Source: Thysanoteuthis rhombus (taxonomy: Eukaryota > Mollusca > Cephalopoda > Oegopsida > Thysanoteuthidae). Taken from it: a stretch of DNA of 64,000 bases. The position numbers and the translations under genes were made by a program. The stretch is from assembly GCA_963457665.1 (NCBI GenBank), contig OY735216.1, forward strand, positions 47,233,325 through 47,297,324, written 5' to 3'. Positions 14,855 through 28,200 of this stretch are shown here, piece by piece. Below the pieces are notes generated by a model. The model did no database searches. It worked only from the letters and a program-made list of their open reading frames with translations, and was not told where the DNA came from. Every line of letters begins with the position of its first letter. Position 1 is the stretch's first letter.

Positions 14855-17651
14855 TAAAACCAGAGTGCCTTATAGTTCATTTATAAAATCCTGTCTTTTT
14901 GTTTTTCTTGAAATATTTCTGTTTCTTAATTGCTTTTTTTTCTTCCCTTTCAAATCTTTTCAGCCAAGTGGATTACTTGCATACCTGGACTCTTCAGCTG
15001 AGGTACCATCTCCAGAAGATGACAAACTGAATGTGAGGGATAATGTAAAATTATCCCAAGTGAGTGGCTTTTCTTTATCAGTTCAGATTTTGAAGATAAT
15101 CTATAATGGGGTACAATCCAAGCTTACGCACATAGAATGGAGATAACTCCTTTTAACCCTAAAATGAACCAATAAACCATGCAATAAAGGTATTAATCAC
15201 CGCTACCCACAATAAATCTAAACCCAACTATAGTGTCTTAACAAGTATTGTGGGTAGCAGTGATTTAATAATGCTAAAAGAAAAAGTTTTCCTAATGTAA
15301 TTGCATTTTTTGCAAATTCAGTGTAAATATAGATATAATTTGTTATTATTGAAGGTTTTTGAGTCATTAACAGCAATGGTGTCTACCCAAAAAGTTGAAT
15401 ATTCAAGTACGATTTCAATTTGACATCAACAAAGCATTTGGAGTGAAGACTACTACAGTTTAGCGTTGATTTAATAGGTTTTGGTCTGGAAACACGCAAA
15501 CCAATAAAAAACCTCAAGGGTCATATTTTGAATAATGTACCATTTTTTGTTGTTGATATTATTCTTCATCTTACTATCCAAAAGATGAAAGTAACTTATT
15601 CATTGATCACCCCTTTTTTCAAGTTTTTTTAATGATCACTCCCAACAAGGCATACTGCCAAAAGACTTGGGTCATATGATCATTTCTTTTATTTCTTTTT
15701 CATTTTTCTTTTTATTTAAAAAAAGGACCACCAAAATAAGAACAGAAGGAATCCGCAGATACAATTGATTGAAAGGAAAATAGAAAATTTCCTTCAGCAC
15801 TGGAGAGGTCGAATTGGACTGGAATCCAATAAAAAACAGGTAATTACTTCCTTTTTAGAATCTCTTTGTTTTGCCTTGATATGATTTATACCCTAATCTT
15901 TAGAATGATAGAATAGTGTAACCCATGACTACAAACTAATTTCCATATTCTGAATTAAATTGGAGTTTCAAGTGAAAATTTTATTGCATGTTTCATGTGT
16001 GACAACATAGTAATTGCAAACATCTTAGTAATAAGCAATGGTTGCTTTTTATAGCAACTTTACTTGGTCAGTCAATCTACGGTAGTGACTAAATAACATG
16101 GATCAGAAACAAAAATAATCTTTCGGTGAGGCTCACTGAAAATTTATTTCCAATCTGCGCTCTGTAGATTGACAGCCTGAGTTAAGTTGCTATTAAAAGC
16201 AACTGAAAAATCAAAATCTAAATGTAGGTAAAGAGTGGTCAAAAATGAATGATAATGGTTTACAATACTTCATCTAAAAAAAAAAAAATTCAGTACAATT
16301 GGTGTTTGATGCGTAAAATTTCTTTTATAGCTTCAGAATGATGTAAAACCAATTGTTCTGCGCAAGCGTCGACAACGAATCAAAAGCGAAGCCAACTGGC
16401 CTCTTTTTTACTATCAGTTCAGCCGGGATCATGCACAACCCAACTTGATTTGGAATTATAAGGTAAATTTGGATCAGTTTTTAACTACCATGTATTTCAG
16501 TGTTATCCCCCCCCAAAAAATGGAATCATCTTGTAGGTAAGATATGAAAACAGTGACTAAACGTACAGACTGAAATTGATGTTGCATAGAGATGGATTAT
16601 TGATCCATAAAGGACTTTACGTTAATATAAATATGATTGTATGAATTTTACATTTTTGTTTCATTTTGTTTGAAAATAATAGCTAAATACTAAAACTGAA
16701 ATGTTGATATCAAACCTCTTTGAAAACTTGCCCTAATATGCTACCTAGGTTTCGAACCACATGAATCAATGGTAATTAGGGCTGTATCTGAGGCTGTGCA
16801 AACAATGCAGCTGCGCAAAGTTTTTGCCCCCCCCCCTCCTGCAAAATATGTATTAGAATATTTTTTCAATGTTTTTCAGTGTATCAATTTGGTTTGATTA
16901 TTTATAATCTCACACAGAGATAGATTATTGATCCATAAAGGATTTTACATTAATATAAACACCATAATTTTATGAATATTTCATTTTTGTTTTTTGGTTT
17001 GTTAGAAAATAATACCTGAATACAAAATTAGAAGGGCCCTTAGAAATCACTGGACCTCATCATTGTTAAATCCAACTCTAGATGTGTCCTTCCCTGTCAT
17101 CTCTTTATTTTAAAACTGTTTCCTTCTCATCTTGGGGAATCTTGTTTCCTTGTTTTTCTGCTTGTCTCTACTTGCTTGGATACTGAACCTACGCATTCAT
17201 TTGTAATTTTTTGGTGCCTATTCAGTCATTATATGCATGCATGACAAATTCTATGATGTACATGCAGCTGTTTCTTTTATGCAATACATTTTTTCATCTT
17301 TGTAGACAAGAGAAGAGCTTCGTGAAGCTTTGGAAAATGAAATGAGAGCATTTAATGTTGATCGAGAGCTTGGATCAAATCATGTGATAGCCTGGAACCA
17401 TCAGGAATTTGAAGTTCCTTTCAACTGCCTCAGTGATGAAATCAAAATTGGTAAAGTCTATTTTTTGTCACCTCATTCATTAATCTGGTGGTTCTCAAAC
17501 TTTGTTGTATCATGATGGCACACTTGAGAATATATTTGACTTTTGCTGCACATCCACTGTAAAAATGAGATGAATAAGTTAGAAACATTTCAGTAGTCAT
17601 TGAATAGAACCTTTATATCTGCATACTGATGTGTGCATATAATATATAATA

Positions 17652-17689
<38 letters not shown>

Positions 17690-20600
17690 TCTTTTTTTTC
17701 TTTCAATTGTAACTGAAAAGGTTGAAATTTATTGATAAAACCCTTAGATCAGCAACTCTGTGGCCAAAGCAGCACAGACAAAATACCCTTTCAGGACATG
17801 TTCAAGGCTCAAAAAACATGTCCACGGCACAGTTGAAGATAGTTGTGAGACACTATAGTGTGCCACAGGAGAGTTTGAGAACCACTTGATCAGTTCAATT
17901 AACTTTTTTTTATAGATCCTACAGGCTACAAAATTATATCCAGAATTATCTGAATTTTCATGCCATTTGTCTAGAAAAATATCTATATACTCTTTCAACT
18001 AGTCCTCTTACATGGCCAAGTTTCAAAATCTTTTTCAGTTTAACAAATTATTCTTTTAAAAAGCAGCCAGTCTTGCCATAATGTGGTCACGCACTGAATC
18101 ATTTAGTCATTTGTTTCATACTGAATTCCTCTTTGATATATATATATATATATATATATGAGGTTGGAGTGACGTAATTGTTACTGGCATGAAAAATGGA
18201 ATCAACAAGCCAAGTTCAAATTCCTGCTGAAACTGTTTACATTCCCTTTCTTCTAATGCCCTTGGGGAAGGCATGAATCAATCTCTTTTCACCCTTACTA
18301 TTGATTGAATAACAAGAGCTGACTGGGTTCTCTAACCTTGGTTAAGACCTAGTCTAAGAAATGAACCACTCTAAATTCCAAACAAGAGGCCATTTCTGAC
18401 AAAGTAAATGGGTCACCTAATGAAAGGAAAGCAAGTCAGTATTTGGCGCCGAAACAAAAAATCCCAATGTCTAGAATTATATATATGTATGAAAAAAAAT
18501 GGTGATATGTCTAGTCAGTCTAATGCGATAATAATTTTCCGACCATATCATGTAAGTTGTTCTTTATTTCAAGTTTGGGGAGGGGGGGGGGGCAATTAAA
18601 AATTCTGATAACAGTTAATGGTAGTCAATTCACCTCATAGAATAATAAAGAAATTGTGTTTTGTTCTATTTTTTAGGAGATTACTATTTGCGTTTGTTAC
18701 TTGAAGATGGAGAGGAAACAGAAGAGACATCTGGGATCAAGAGATCGTAAGTTTCTCAATTCCAGCATTTAAATTTTAATGTCTGTATGTGACTTTCCAA
18801 CATTTTTAAACTAGGCAAGTCTTGTGTGAGGCATGTCTCAGGGTTGTCAGATTTGGCTGAAAGGCGGAGAAAATCCAAGCTTTTTCTCGGAGACTCACTT
18901 AATACAGGTATTGGAATAGTGTCTAATTTTGAAATTGAATGATTCTGGAAGCAAGAGGCTGGTGTTGAACCTCTGCCGCCAGATTCTCTCAATATCCAAA
19001 TTCAACGCTATGCCCTTGCCTGTGTTGGGTTAGTCCGGAATAAAACTAGGGTTACCTCCCCTTCTGACCCAATCTGGCATGCCCAATTTGTCTCCTCCTG
19101 TGGCCAGAAAGATACTGACATGAAAGAAGCCAACATGAAAATTTCCCACAATGAAAGGCTCAAATGAAAAAACCCATAGGATGAGGGCTTAATGCAAGGT
19201 GCTACATTTCAACTCGCAACAATAAAAGATGATAGATTTAACATTCAGTTCAAATCAACTCTGAAAATATATGTGAAAATGAGAATGTTTAGTCGCTTGA
19301 GGATGGTAAATCTTTGCATTCAACCACTTATGTTGAATTTCGACATTTGACCACGAAAATATTTTATTAAATCTATTTTTCATTCAACAAATCTTTTATC
19401 ATGTATACAAGGTAAATTTTCTCATTCAACTGCACGAGTTAAATTTCAACATTTGACCACGAAAATGTTTCATCAAATTTATTTTTTATTTAACAAATAT
19501 CTTATCATAAATTGATGCCATTACGACTTACTTACAAAAAAAGAAAAATTAGAAATATTTTGAACATGTTTTCAAAGTGTGTATGAAATAGATATTAAAA
19601 TTTATCATTCTTTCAGTGCCTGAAAGGAAAGATACTTTAAATTTCAATATTCAATCACTGAATTAGGTTTTTATATGACCACTTAATAAAATTTAGCATC
19701 TTTTTTGCATTCAGATTGGATTAATCTAATCTTCCATTGCCTTGCCCGCACAGCTAATGTTGAAATCAAACACCAAAATATTATTTTTCATCATATTGTT
19801 TCCAAATGTTTATCTCTTTATTTCGTCCTGCTACAATATAAAAATAATTTCATTCGATTATCTGCTAAATTATATACTTCCTGTAATTCCATCGCTGCAT
19901 CAACCTAAGTTAGGCTCAACTTATTATTAGAAAAAAAAGTTGATCCAGAAACTTGCTGGCTACCTGCTAAACATTTTAGTCTACTGCTTCACAAAAGTAT
20001 TGTTAGAAAAGTGAGATTTGTTTGTACTCATGAGAAATGAATAGTTCATCAAGAATAAATATTGAGAGGAAATTATGTTAACATTGTTCAGACATAATTG
20101 AATCAAATTTATACTATTCATTTAGTGATATATTTTCAAAGACAGTATAAGATTAAGTGAGCAATACACTTTACTTGGATATAGCTGCAGTGGTGCCAAT
20201 TTAGCAATTTTGGAGCTAGATCTTGTTCTTTTTTGATACATTGATGAAATCAAAATTGAACCTTCATGTATTATTTGATAATTTCTATTGTACCTCTTAA
20301 GTCATTTTCAAAACAAAAACGATTCTAAAATGGATTTATCGGAGTTTAAACTATTTATATAAATTATTTTCCATAATTAATCAATCACGTCTGTCCCATG
20401 TTTATACATGATTTTCAGTTAATATTTATTTTTGGTAAACTATTCCTTTTAAATTGTGCCATTTTTCTTCTTTTTCCATTCGTGGCTGTCTCATATTACT
20501 ACCAGATTTCATGATGGACACTGATGACATCATCAGAAATTTTGCAATGAAAAAATTTTAAAAATTTTGCATTTAATATATTTTGGTATATATTTTTGAT

Positions 20601-23600
20601 ATATTGTATGTGAGTAATTTTGTTAAATGTTATTGTTTCATTTTCTTATATTTGAATGAAATATAATTAAATAAATCTCTGCAGGATTTTTTCTTATACG
20701 CATTTATGACTGTAGCATTTTATCATGGGAGCTTCTTTATGGAACCATCTCCTCTATTGTGTATACTGAATACTTTGTTCATATAAATATATATTTTTTG
20801 TTTTAGATGGCAAATAAAGGACTTTATCAAGTATGACTAAACATATAACACTGTTTTACATTTTTTTGGTATTTGACTTTGGAATTATTCATTTTATTTA
20901 TGGTGCATGCATTGTCACAACTACACATTGGCAGACCCTTTACCATTGGTCCCTGTTTATGGCCTGTTTTCTAGCTTGATAGAGTGACATGTTAATTTGA
21001 CCGTAGTCCTGGTTTATGTTGTTCAGCCAGCATTGTCTTGGTCGGACTTTCCAACCTGCTATTCTAGGTTCAGGTAGAAAACTTCCTTTGCAGGATAACT
21101 AGGTCGTTTCTTTATTAGGTGTTCAAACCATTTTAGCCTTTGCTGGATTATCAATGCTATTGCTTCATTGGCAGATGGTATCGTTCCTCATAAACTGAAA
21201 CCATTTGACGTCCTGGGCAAAGTCCCCAAAGTTTTTACATATTCATTTGTGGTGTTGATACAGCTTGGAGCACTGTGGCACATTGCATTTTATTCTTTGC
21301 TCATTACTTTCTTTTTTTTCTTCTTTTTTTTTTCTTTTTTTTCTTTTTTTCCTCTTTTTTTTCTTTTTTTCCTCTTTTTTTTCTTTTTTTCCTTTTTTTT
21401 TCTTTTTTTTCTTTTTTTTCTTTTTTTTCTTTGTACCTACTGGGGTTCCAACATTAGTACTACATGCTGACAGTCCCACCTCAATTGCTCCCCATCTTCT
21501 GGCATGGCCCTGATCCTGGGTAATGGTGTTCCATCAGTGTCATCTTGGTTAGCCTTTGGGACATTTCCACCCGTAGCTTTTTTGGGTCCAGGTCAAAGAT
21601 GTCCTTTGCAAGATTACCAGGCTCTTTCCTAATTTATATTGGAGAGCAATAAAATATGTTTTGTTAAATTGATGAATTTTCCTGACACAATGAAAATTGG
21701 GTACTTTCTGATTTTGTTGGTTGGGACAAACACGAGGAAAAAATCCTGTGTGAAATATTATAATGATTTTACCTGAAATAATAACCATGCCAAAGAATTC
21801 CATCATATTAAAATAATGATACCACGTTCCTGATTTTGATTTAAACTCTTAACTTTTTCTTTCATAATTTAAACTTTAATCAAATCCACCTGAAAAAAAT
21901 CATTGTTCCCAGCCATAAAAATAAGTACCATGATTCATTTCATGATTTTTTTTCTTCCTGTTCTCATTCGTCTTAATATTCTACTCAATTTTTTTTTGCG
22001 ATTGGTATTAACTTATTTATAGTTTCATTTCTTAGTTTAGCAAAAAATTGAAACTGAAAGAATTTAATGAATGTGATGAAATTATCTTTGGCGCAGTCAT
22101 TTTGTGGGATAATGCCAGTATATTTAGCAAGGAATGTTTTTTGTGTTAGTTCCAACCCATGAAATCAGAAGGTACTGAAAAAATTGTCAGATGAAAAATT
22201 GACTTTTCTATTGCTATCAATCTATCATGAATAGATTGCAATACTTAACTACTGCGAGAAAAATTGTTAATTTATAATTTACTCAAGTCCTTTGACCTGC
22301 TTAGATTATTTATAGAAATCCCTATAATTAGGAAGGCATGCCCCCAGGTATTTTATTGCTTGCTAACCCTATCTGAAGAAATCTCATAATTTTGAGATGA
22401 GAAATGGTGTGGGGAGTCGAACAGTGAAAAATGAAATCAAGAATAGTTTTGATTCTGGTTGCTGATTATTCGTACTTTATCAAACTATTATTCTTGGAAG
22501 ATGAATAGAACTCTTATTGTATTATAGTGGTATTATGGGTTTTACTTGAACAAATGAAGACTTCCCAAAGTCTCTCCAGCAGCTTCATATGTGCTATACT
22601 TATATACAATTTCATCTTAATCCATGTTGCAAAAACTTGAAATGAAATGAAGTTTCGAATAAATGATAAAGCACAATACAAATTGACGACAGATATACAA
22701 ATGCTCATCCCAACAAAATCCACAGTCTATCTCAAACACAGTCTTGTCCAGCCCACTATAACATAAATTCCCCTCCATTTTTCCCATCTTACTGATGATG
22801 TGGGATCATTTCCTGTGAAATATCTGTAAATAAATTCACCCAATCTGTGTTCCCTCATATATTTCATTTGGTGTTATCTTATGGGTTATGATGGTGTTTT
22901 GTCTATAAAAAGTTTTCAACTTGTCGGATTGTACTGTTCTAGGGTTTTTGCCAATAGATCTATTTCATTCGGTTTTATCTTATGGGTTACATTGGTGTTT
23001 TGTTTTATATTGGGCAGATTTTTTATCTCTATAAACACTTTGATTCAGTCATAAATATTCTGCTATCTTCCTTCTATTTTCAGGTATGAGTTTTTCAATG
23101 ATTTGTATCATCGTTTCTTGCTGACCACAAAGATCCCAATGAAATGTATGTGTTTGCAAGCCATGGCTATTGTGTACGGCCGTTGTCATGAAGAAATTGG
23201 AGCTTTTAATGATACCCGATATATAATAGGAATGTTGGATCGAGTAAGTGGTCACAAAATTACACCATATTGATTAATTCCCATTGTTTTATTAACGGCA
23301 TACCCACAGCTTCTCTCTGTGTCACAGTAATGTATAATATATTTATATATATAAAAACAGGAATGTTGGATAGAGTAAATGGTTACAAAATTACACCATA
23401 TTGATAAATTCCCATTGTTTTATTAATGGTATACCTATAACTTATCTCTGTGTCACAGTAATTTGAAAACTTAACTTTAGGTATTGGTAACATATCCATA
23501 ATGGTAAGAAGGGGAGTAAAAAAGGATTGATTACATTATCTGTGATTATAATGAACAGCTTCTTCAATATCACATCGTAGAATATTTCAACTTAGTAGAA

Positions 23601-25146
23601 ATATTTGTATGAATTGATTGGATCAGCAAATATATGAATCTATTTCATTTTTGTCTATTTTCAGTGTACAGACAGATTAGAAAGAGACAGACTTATCCTC
23701 TTCTTGAATAAATTGATTCTTCATCCTGTAAGTATAATTGTATCTAACACTGTTTTAACCCCTCCCCGCTTGATTTCAAGTCTTTTCCTGATATTGCCAT
23801 TTATCAGATTTCTTTGCTCTTTCTCCTTAGAATTTGACAATTACTTTTTTAATATTGTAGAATTTATGGCAAAATAACTAAAACATTTAGATTTGAACCA
23901 AAGTCTAAGTAAAACATCATTCTGATATAAACCACAATCTAAATCAACAATTCTTAACCTTTTTCAAGGCTAGTACCCCTTGGAGGATTCAAAATCTTTC
24001 ATTCCTTTATCTTAAGGCTGTAAATTTCAATTTAAAAAAGCCAGCCATTGATATTAAAAAGTGTATGTAACAAAATGTTGAAATTTGTTGCATATCAAAA
24101 AAAAAAGTTTGTATCAAGATATTACTTATAACTCCGCCCTCCATTGCTTGCATTCTTGGTTAAGAACCAGTGATTTAAGTAAAGCATTTGGTTCTGTTGT
24201 GAAAATGGATATAAAAATATAATTTTCACCAAAAGAAAAAAAAAATGTAGGAAAACCATGAAATAATAAAAACTGTGACTAATCATTCTCTGACCTATGT
24301 ACTGTTATTAGTTCTTGACTAGTATTTCTTTCATCTTGATTTCATTTGCTTTTCATCATAACTCCCAGATTATCATTCCAAACTTATTAGTAAGCAGCAT
24401 TGATCAAGAATGAAGATTAAGCCTCCAGGGAAGATGGGGGATTCAAATTCAATTCTTTATTCCCTATCCACACTGCTTACTTACGATCATGGAGTGATGA
24501 CCTGGAGTTGCAATAAAAAGCAAGAGAAATAACATGAAATAAATACTATTCAAAAATAATTAACAGACAATGCTTCGTCTAATTTGAATGATGGTACAAC
24601 TAATACAACTAGTGTGTGATCTATGTACTGTTTTGCTTTAACTACTTTGACTTTTATTTAATCTTTATACAGTAGGCTGAAAATTGAACCTGAGACAATC
24701 GAGTGAATATTTCATTACTTCAATCATTTGTGTTTTTAATCATACAATGGTAAAAAAATATTAGAAATGTTTATTTTATATATATGCTATATATATTTGT
24801 TTACCTCTAAAATTTGTATAAATCGAAGTTTGTTTTTTAAAAATTCATATACATGTTGAGCCTTTTTGTTTTTATTTATAAATATTTTAGGTACATATAT
24901 GTTTTTTACCTTTTTAATATTCAGATGAATTGTTTTTGAAATTTATATATATTCGTTTGTTTTTTTACTCAGAAATATTTGTGATAGAAAAAAACCCCTA
25001 AGAAATGAAGATGAAGGGAAATAATAGTTGAAAATATCACAAGAATAATGTTAAAAATAAAAGTGCTTTATTTACATATATGCTATGCATATTTATTTAC
25101 TTTTAATTTTTGTATGAATTAAAAGGGTTTTATTCATTTCTTTTCA

Positions 25147-25207
<61 letters not shown>

Positions 25208-28200
25208 GTACACTTTTTGTTTTTACGTACTGTACTTACATATTTATCTTTTTTGATATTTGAATGGATTTTTAAAAAAAATTTACATATGCTCCATGAA
25301 TATTTTACTCTCTGCCTTCATCTTTGGAGTTGAGTTGTGATGAAAAGAAAATAAAACTTGAATTGAGGTGATTGAGGTGGAACTGAATAGTAGTCTAATT
25401 ATGCAGTTGGAGATGAAAAATATAAAACAGTGTTTCATTTGTATATGTATTTTTATTCGGGCAAATTCGTTTTTTCATTCATATAAAGTAAATGAATATA
25501 CGTATCTTTTATATAAATAAAGCACTTTTCTATTTTCAATATTTATAGCATGCTTTTTCAAATATGTTTTGTGATAAATTCAGTCTTTTCAAGTTTCTGA
25601 GAATAGAAAATAAAAGCATCATGAGCAGTCTCTGAAATAATTGTATTCTGCACATTTTAGGTAATGTGCTATGTGTATAAGAATAATTACTTATAAATAC
25701 ACTATAATCTATCTTTTAACAATATATATCGACACCTAGTTACGTTTCCTCAGCTTTAGGAAGTATCTACAAGATAAGATACACAGCACTAATCCATTTC
25801 ATCATATTGAGGCTCAAAAATGATATGGTATATTTCAAAGTATTACTGGCACTATCTCTATTAATGCTGTACAGAAGTAAATGCTATAATTTTCAGGAAC
25901 ATATATAGAGTGCTATTCGCGATATTACTGTTAGAACAAAACATTCTGACGTATTTTGTAATTTGGTGTTTGAACATTTTCAGTATTCTTCATATATTCT
26001 TTGTCTTGCTTTAACAGAAAAATGTGAAAGAAATTTTGGATGCAAACGGAATTAAAATCCTTGTTGACCTGCTGACCCTTGCTCATCTGCATACCAGTAG
26101 GGCGATGGTTCCACTACAGGTAATGTTTTTGGTTGCATGTAGATATCAGAAATGCTTATTTACATGTTTTTGAAAAAATAAGGGTTGTTTTTATATAATT
26201 TATAATGATAGAATAAGTAATGTTCTAAATGAATTAAGTAATATTTAAAAGAAAAATAAATGTTAAAGATTAAAATTACATTTAATCTATTAATGATGCT
26301 AATATATTTCCCAGATTTTAGATATATATCTGGATTATCTCGATGTTTGTAGAATCAAGTCAGCTAATGAAATGGTATACGATACACAATACAAATGGCC
26401 ACCGCTTGTTTGTATTCCAACTCTGATCATCTTAATTGTATATCAATTATAGCATAATAAATAGCTTATCAGATTATGGGATACAGTAAGTAAAACACAA
26501 CATTTATAATAATGTTATCTTTATCTTATGTGAAACCAGACGATTTGTTGGCTTCCACTGCCTAGCTTAGGTTGGAATGGTAGGCTTACAACTCAGCAGT
26601 CCCAAATCTTTATTGTTTGGAAAATATACTTAGTTAATAAATTGATCTCAGGAAGTCAAACATTACATAAGTAAACATTCATAGGATTTTTTTTCAAACA
26701 ATTGAACTCGTTGTTTTTGTTGTTCATGTATCATTTCAGCCAATTCATTCCACAACCTTCTTTAGGTGTATGAACAAGAAAAATTTGTTCAATTGTCCGA
26801 AAAAATTCCTTGAATGTTAATGACTTTTCTCAAAATTATAGACAGAATAACACACAAGTATATGTGGTAACAGCAGATTTTTCTATAATTCTTTTTCTTT
26901 TCCTTTTTCCTTAGACCAACATCATCGAAGCTGGTGCTGATATGAAACGTGATAGTGAAAAGGAATGGTATTATGGTAATGCTGACAAAGAAAGACTTGG
27001 ACCATACAGCTTTGAAGAGGTTAGTCACCAGAAGCAGCCTTTCAGATATTGTCATTTTATTTTAGCAGCAACGTTATCTGTTAAGTTTATTGATTTCTTT
27101 CTTTTGTCATAGAATCTAAATCTCCATATTCAGACAGAATTCCTTCTTTGGCAAATAAAATTACGAAATTAGTGCTGAAGTGCTATTTGTTTTAATCTTG
27201 TGCTGGCAGAATTGGTAGCACTGAGTTTCAGTCTTGGCAATATCTCCTGCCAACACCCATTGTATCGTGTATGAGGACAAATTAAATGATATTTTTATAT
27301 GATACATGCTTTAAATTGATTTTAATTGAGAGATATCGACTGGAAAAGGGTTTAAAAAGAAAATACTAAATATAAATTTCAAGGGAAGTAACTCAATATT
27401 TGTACATATGACGTTCTCTTCCTTGTTTTTTAATTTTCCATCCAGTTTTGTATCAAGTTATGTGCTCTCTGAGTGCTACCGATTTGCATTACTATTTTTT
27501 AATTCTCTAGGCAAGAATTATCTTATGCACAAGACTTTCATATATTAGAATATATTAGAAGGAATTTTTTTTTTTCATTTATTTCCAGATGAAGGAATTA
27601 TGGAAAGAAAATGTGATCAATGCCAAGACAAGATGTTGGGCCCAAGGAATGGATGGTTGGAGACCTCTACAATTAGTAACGCAACTCAAATGGACATTGC
27701 TGGCCACTAGTCAGCCTGTGATGAATGAATCTGAACTTGCTATCCTCATCCTTAACATGCTCATTCGTATCGCTGAATATTACCCCAGCAGGTAAGATCA
27801 CTCCCAGCCTGCCAGTCAGAGGTTTTGGGTTGGGGGCTGTGGTAGGATGAGCCTGGGGCTTGCATTACTGAGCATAGTATAGAGGTCAGTTTCCTAGCTG
27901 GATTAATGGAGTTGGAGGGGGCTTTCTACATGATCCCCAGCTGCTTACAGCACCTCCAGTCACTCATCTAGGTACTGACTAGGCTTGATGTTTCTTAACT
28001 TTGGTGATCAAACAAGAACTTGGCTTTCATTTGTTACCTATTAAATTAGATCAGGATTTCTCTTAGTAGGGATTGGAACCCTCTCAAGGGATCGCATAGA
28101 AATTATTGGATGTCGAAGAAATGTTTGGAAATCATTTTTCAAAGAATAATTATAGAACTAGTGGTTTTAAGAAAAAAAATCATATTCTTTATCGCTATCC

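Noticed and set aside
21243-21513. Lys-rich and Phe-rich ORFs on both strands
   Set aside because: They are translations of the polypyrimidine tract, not genes.
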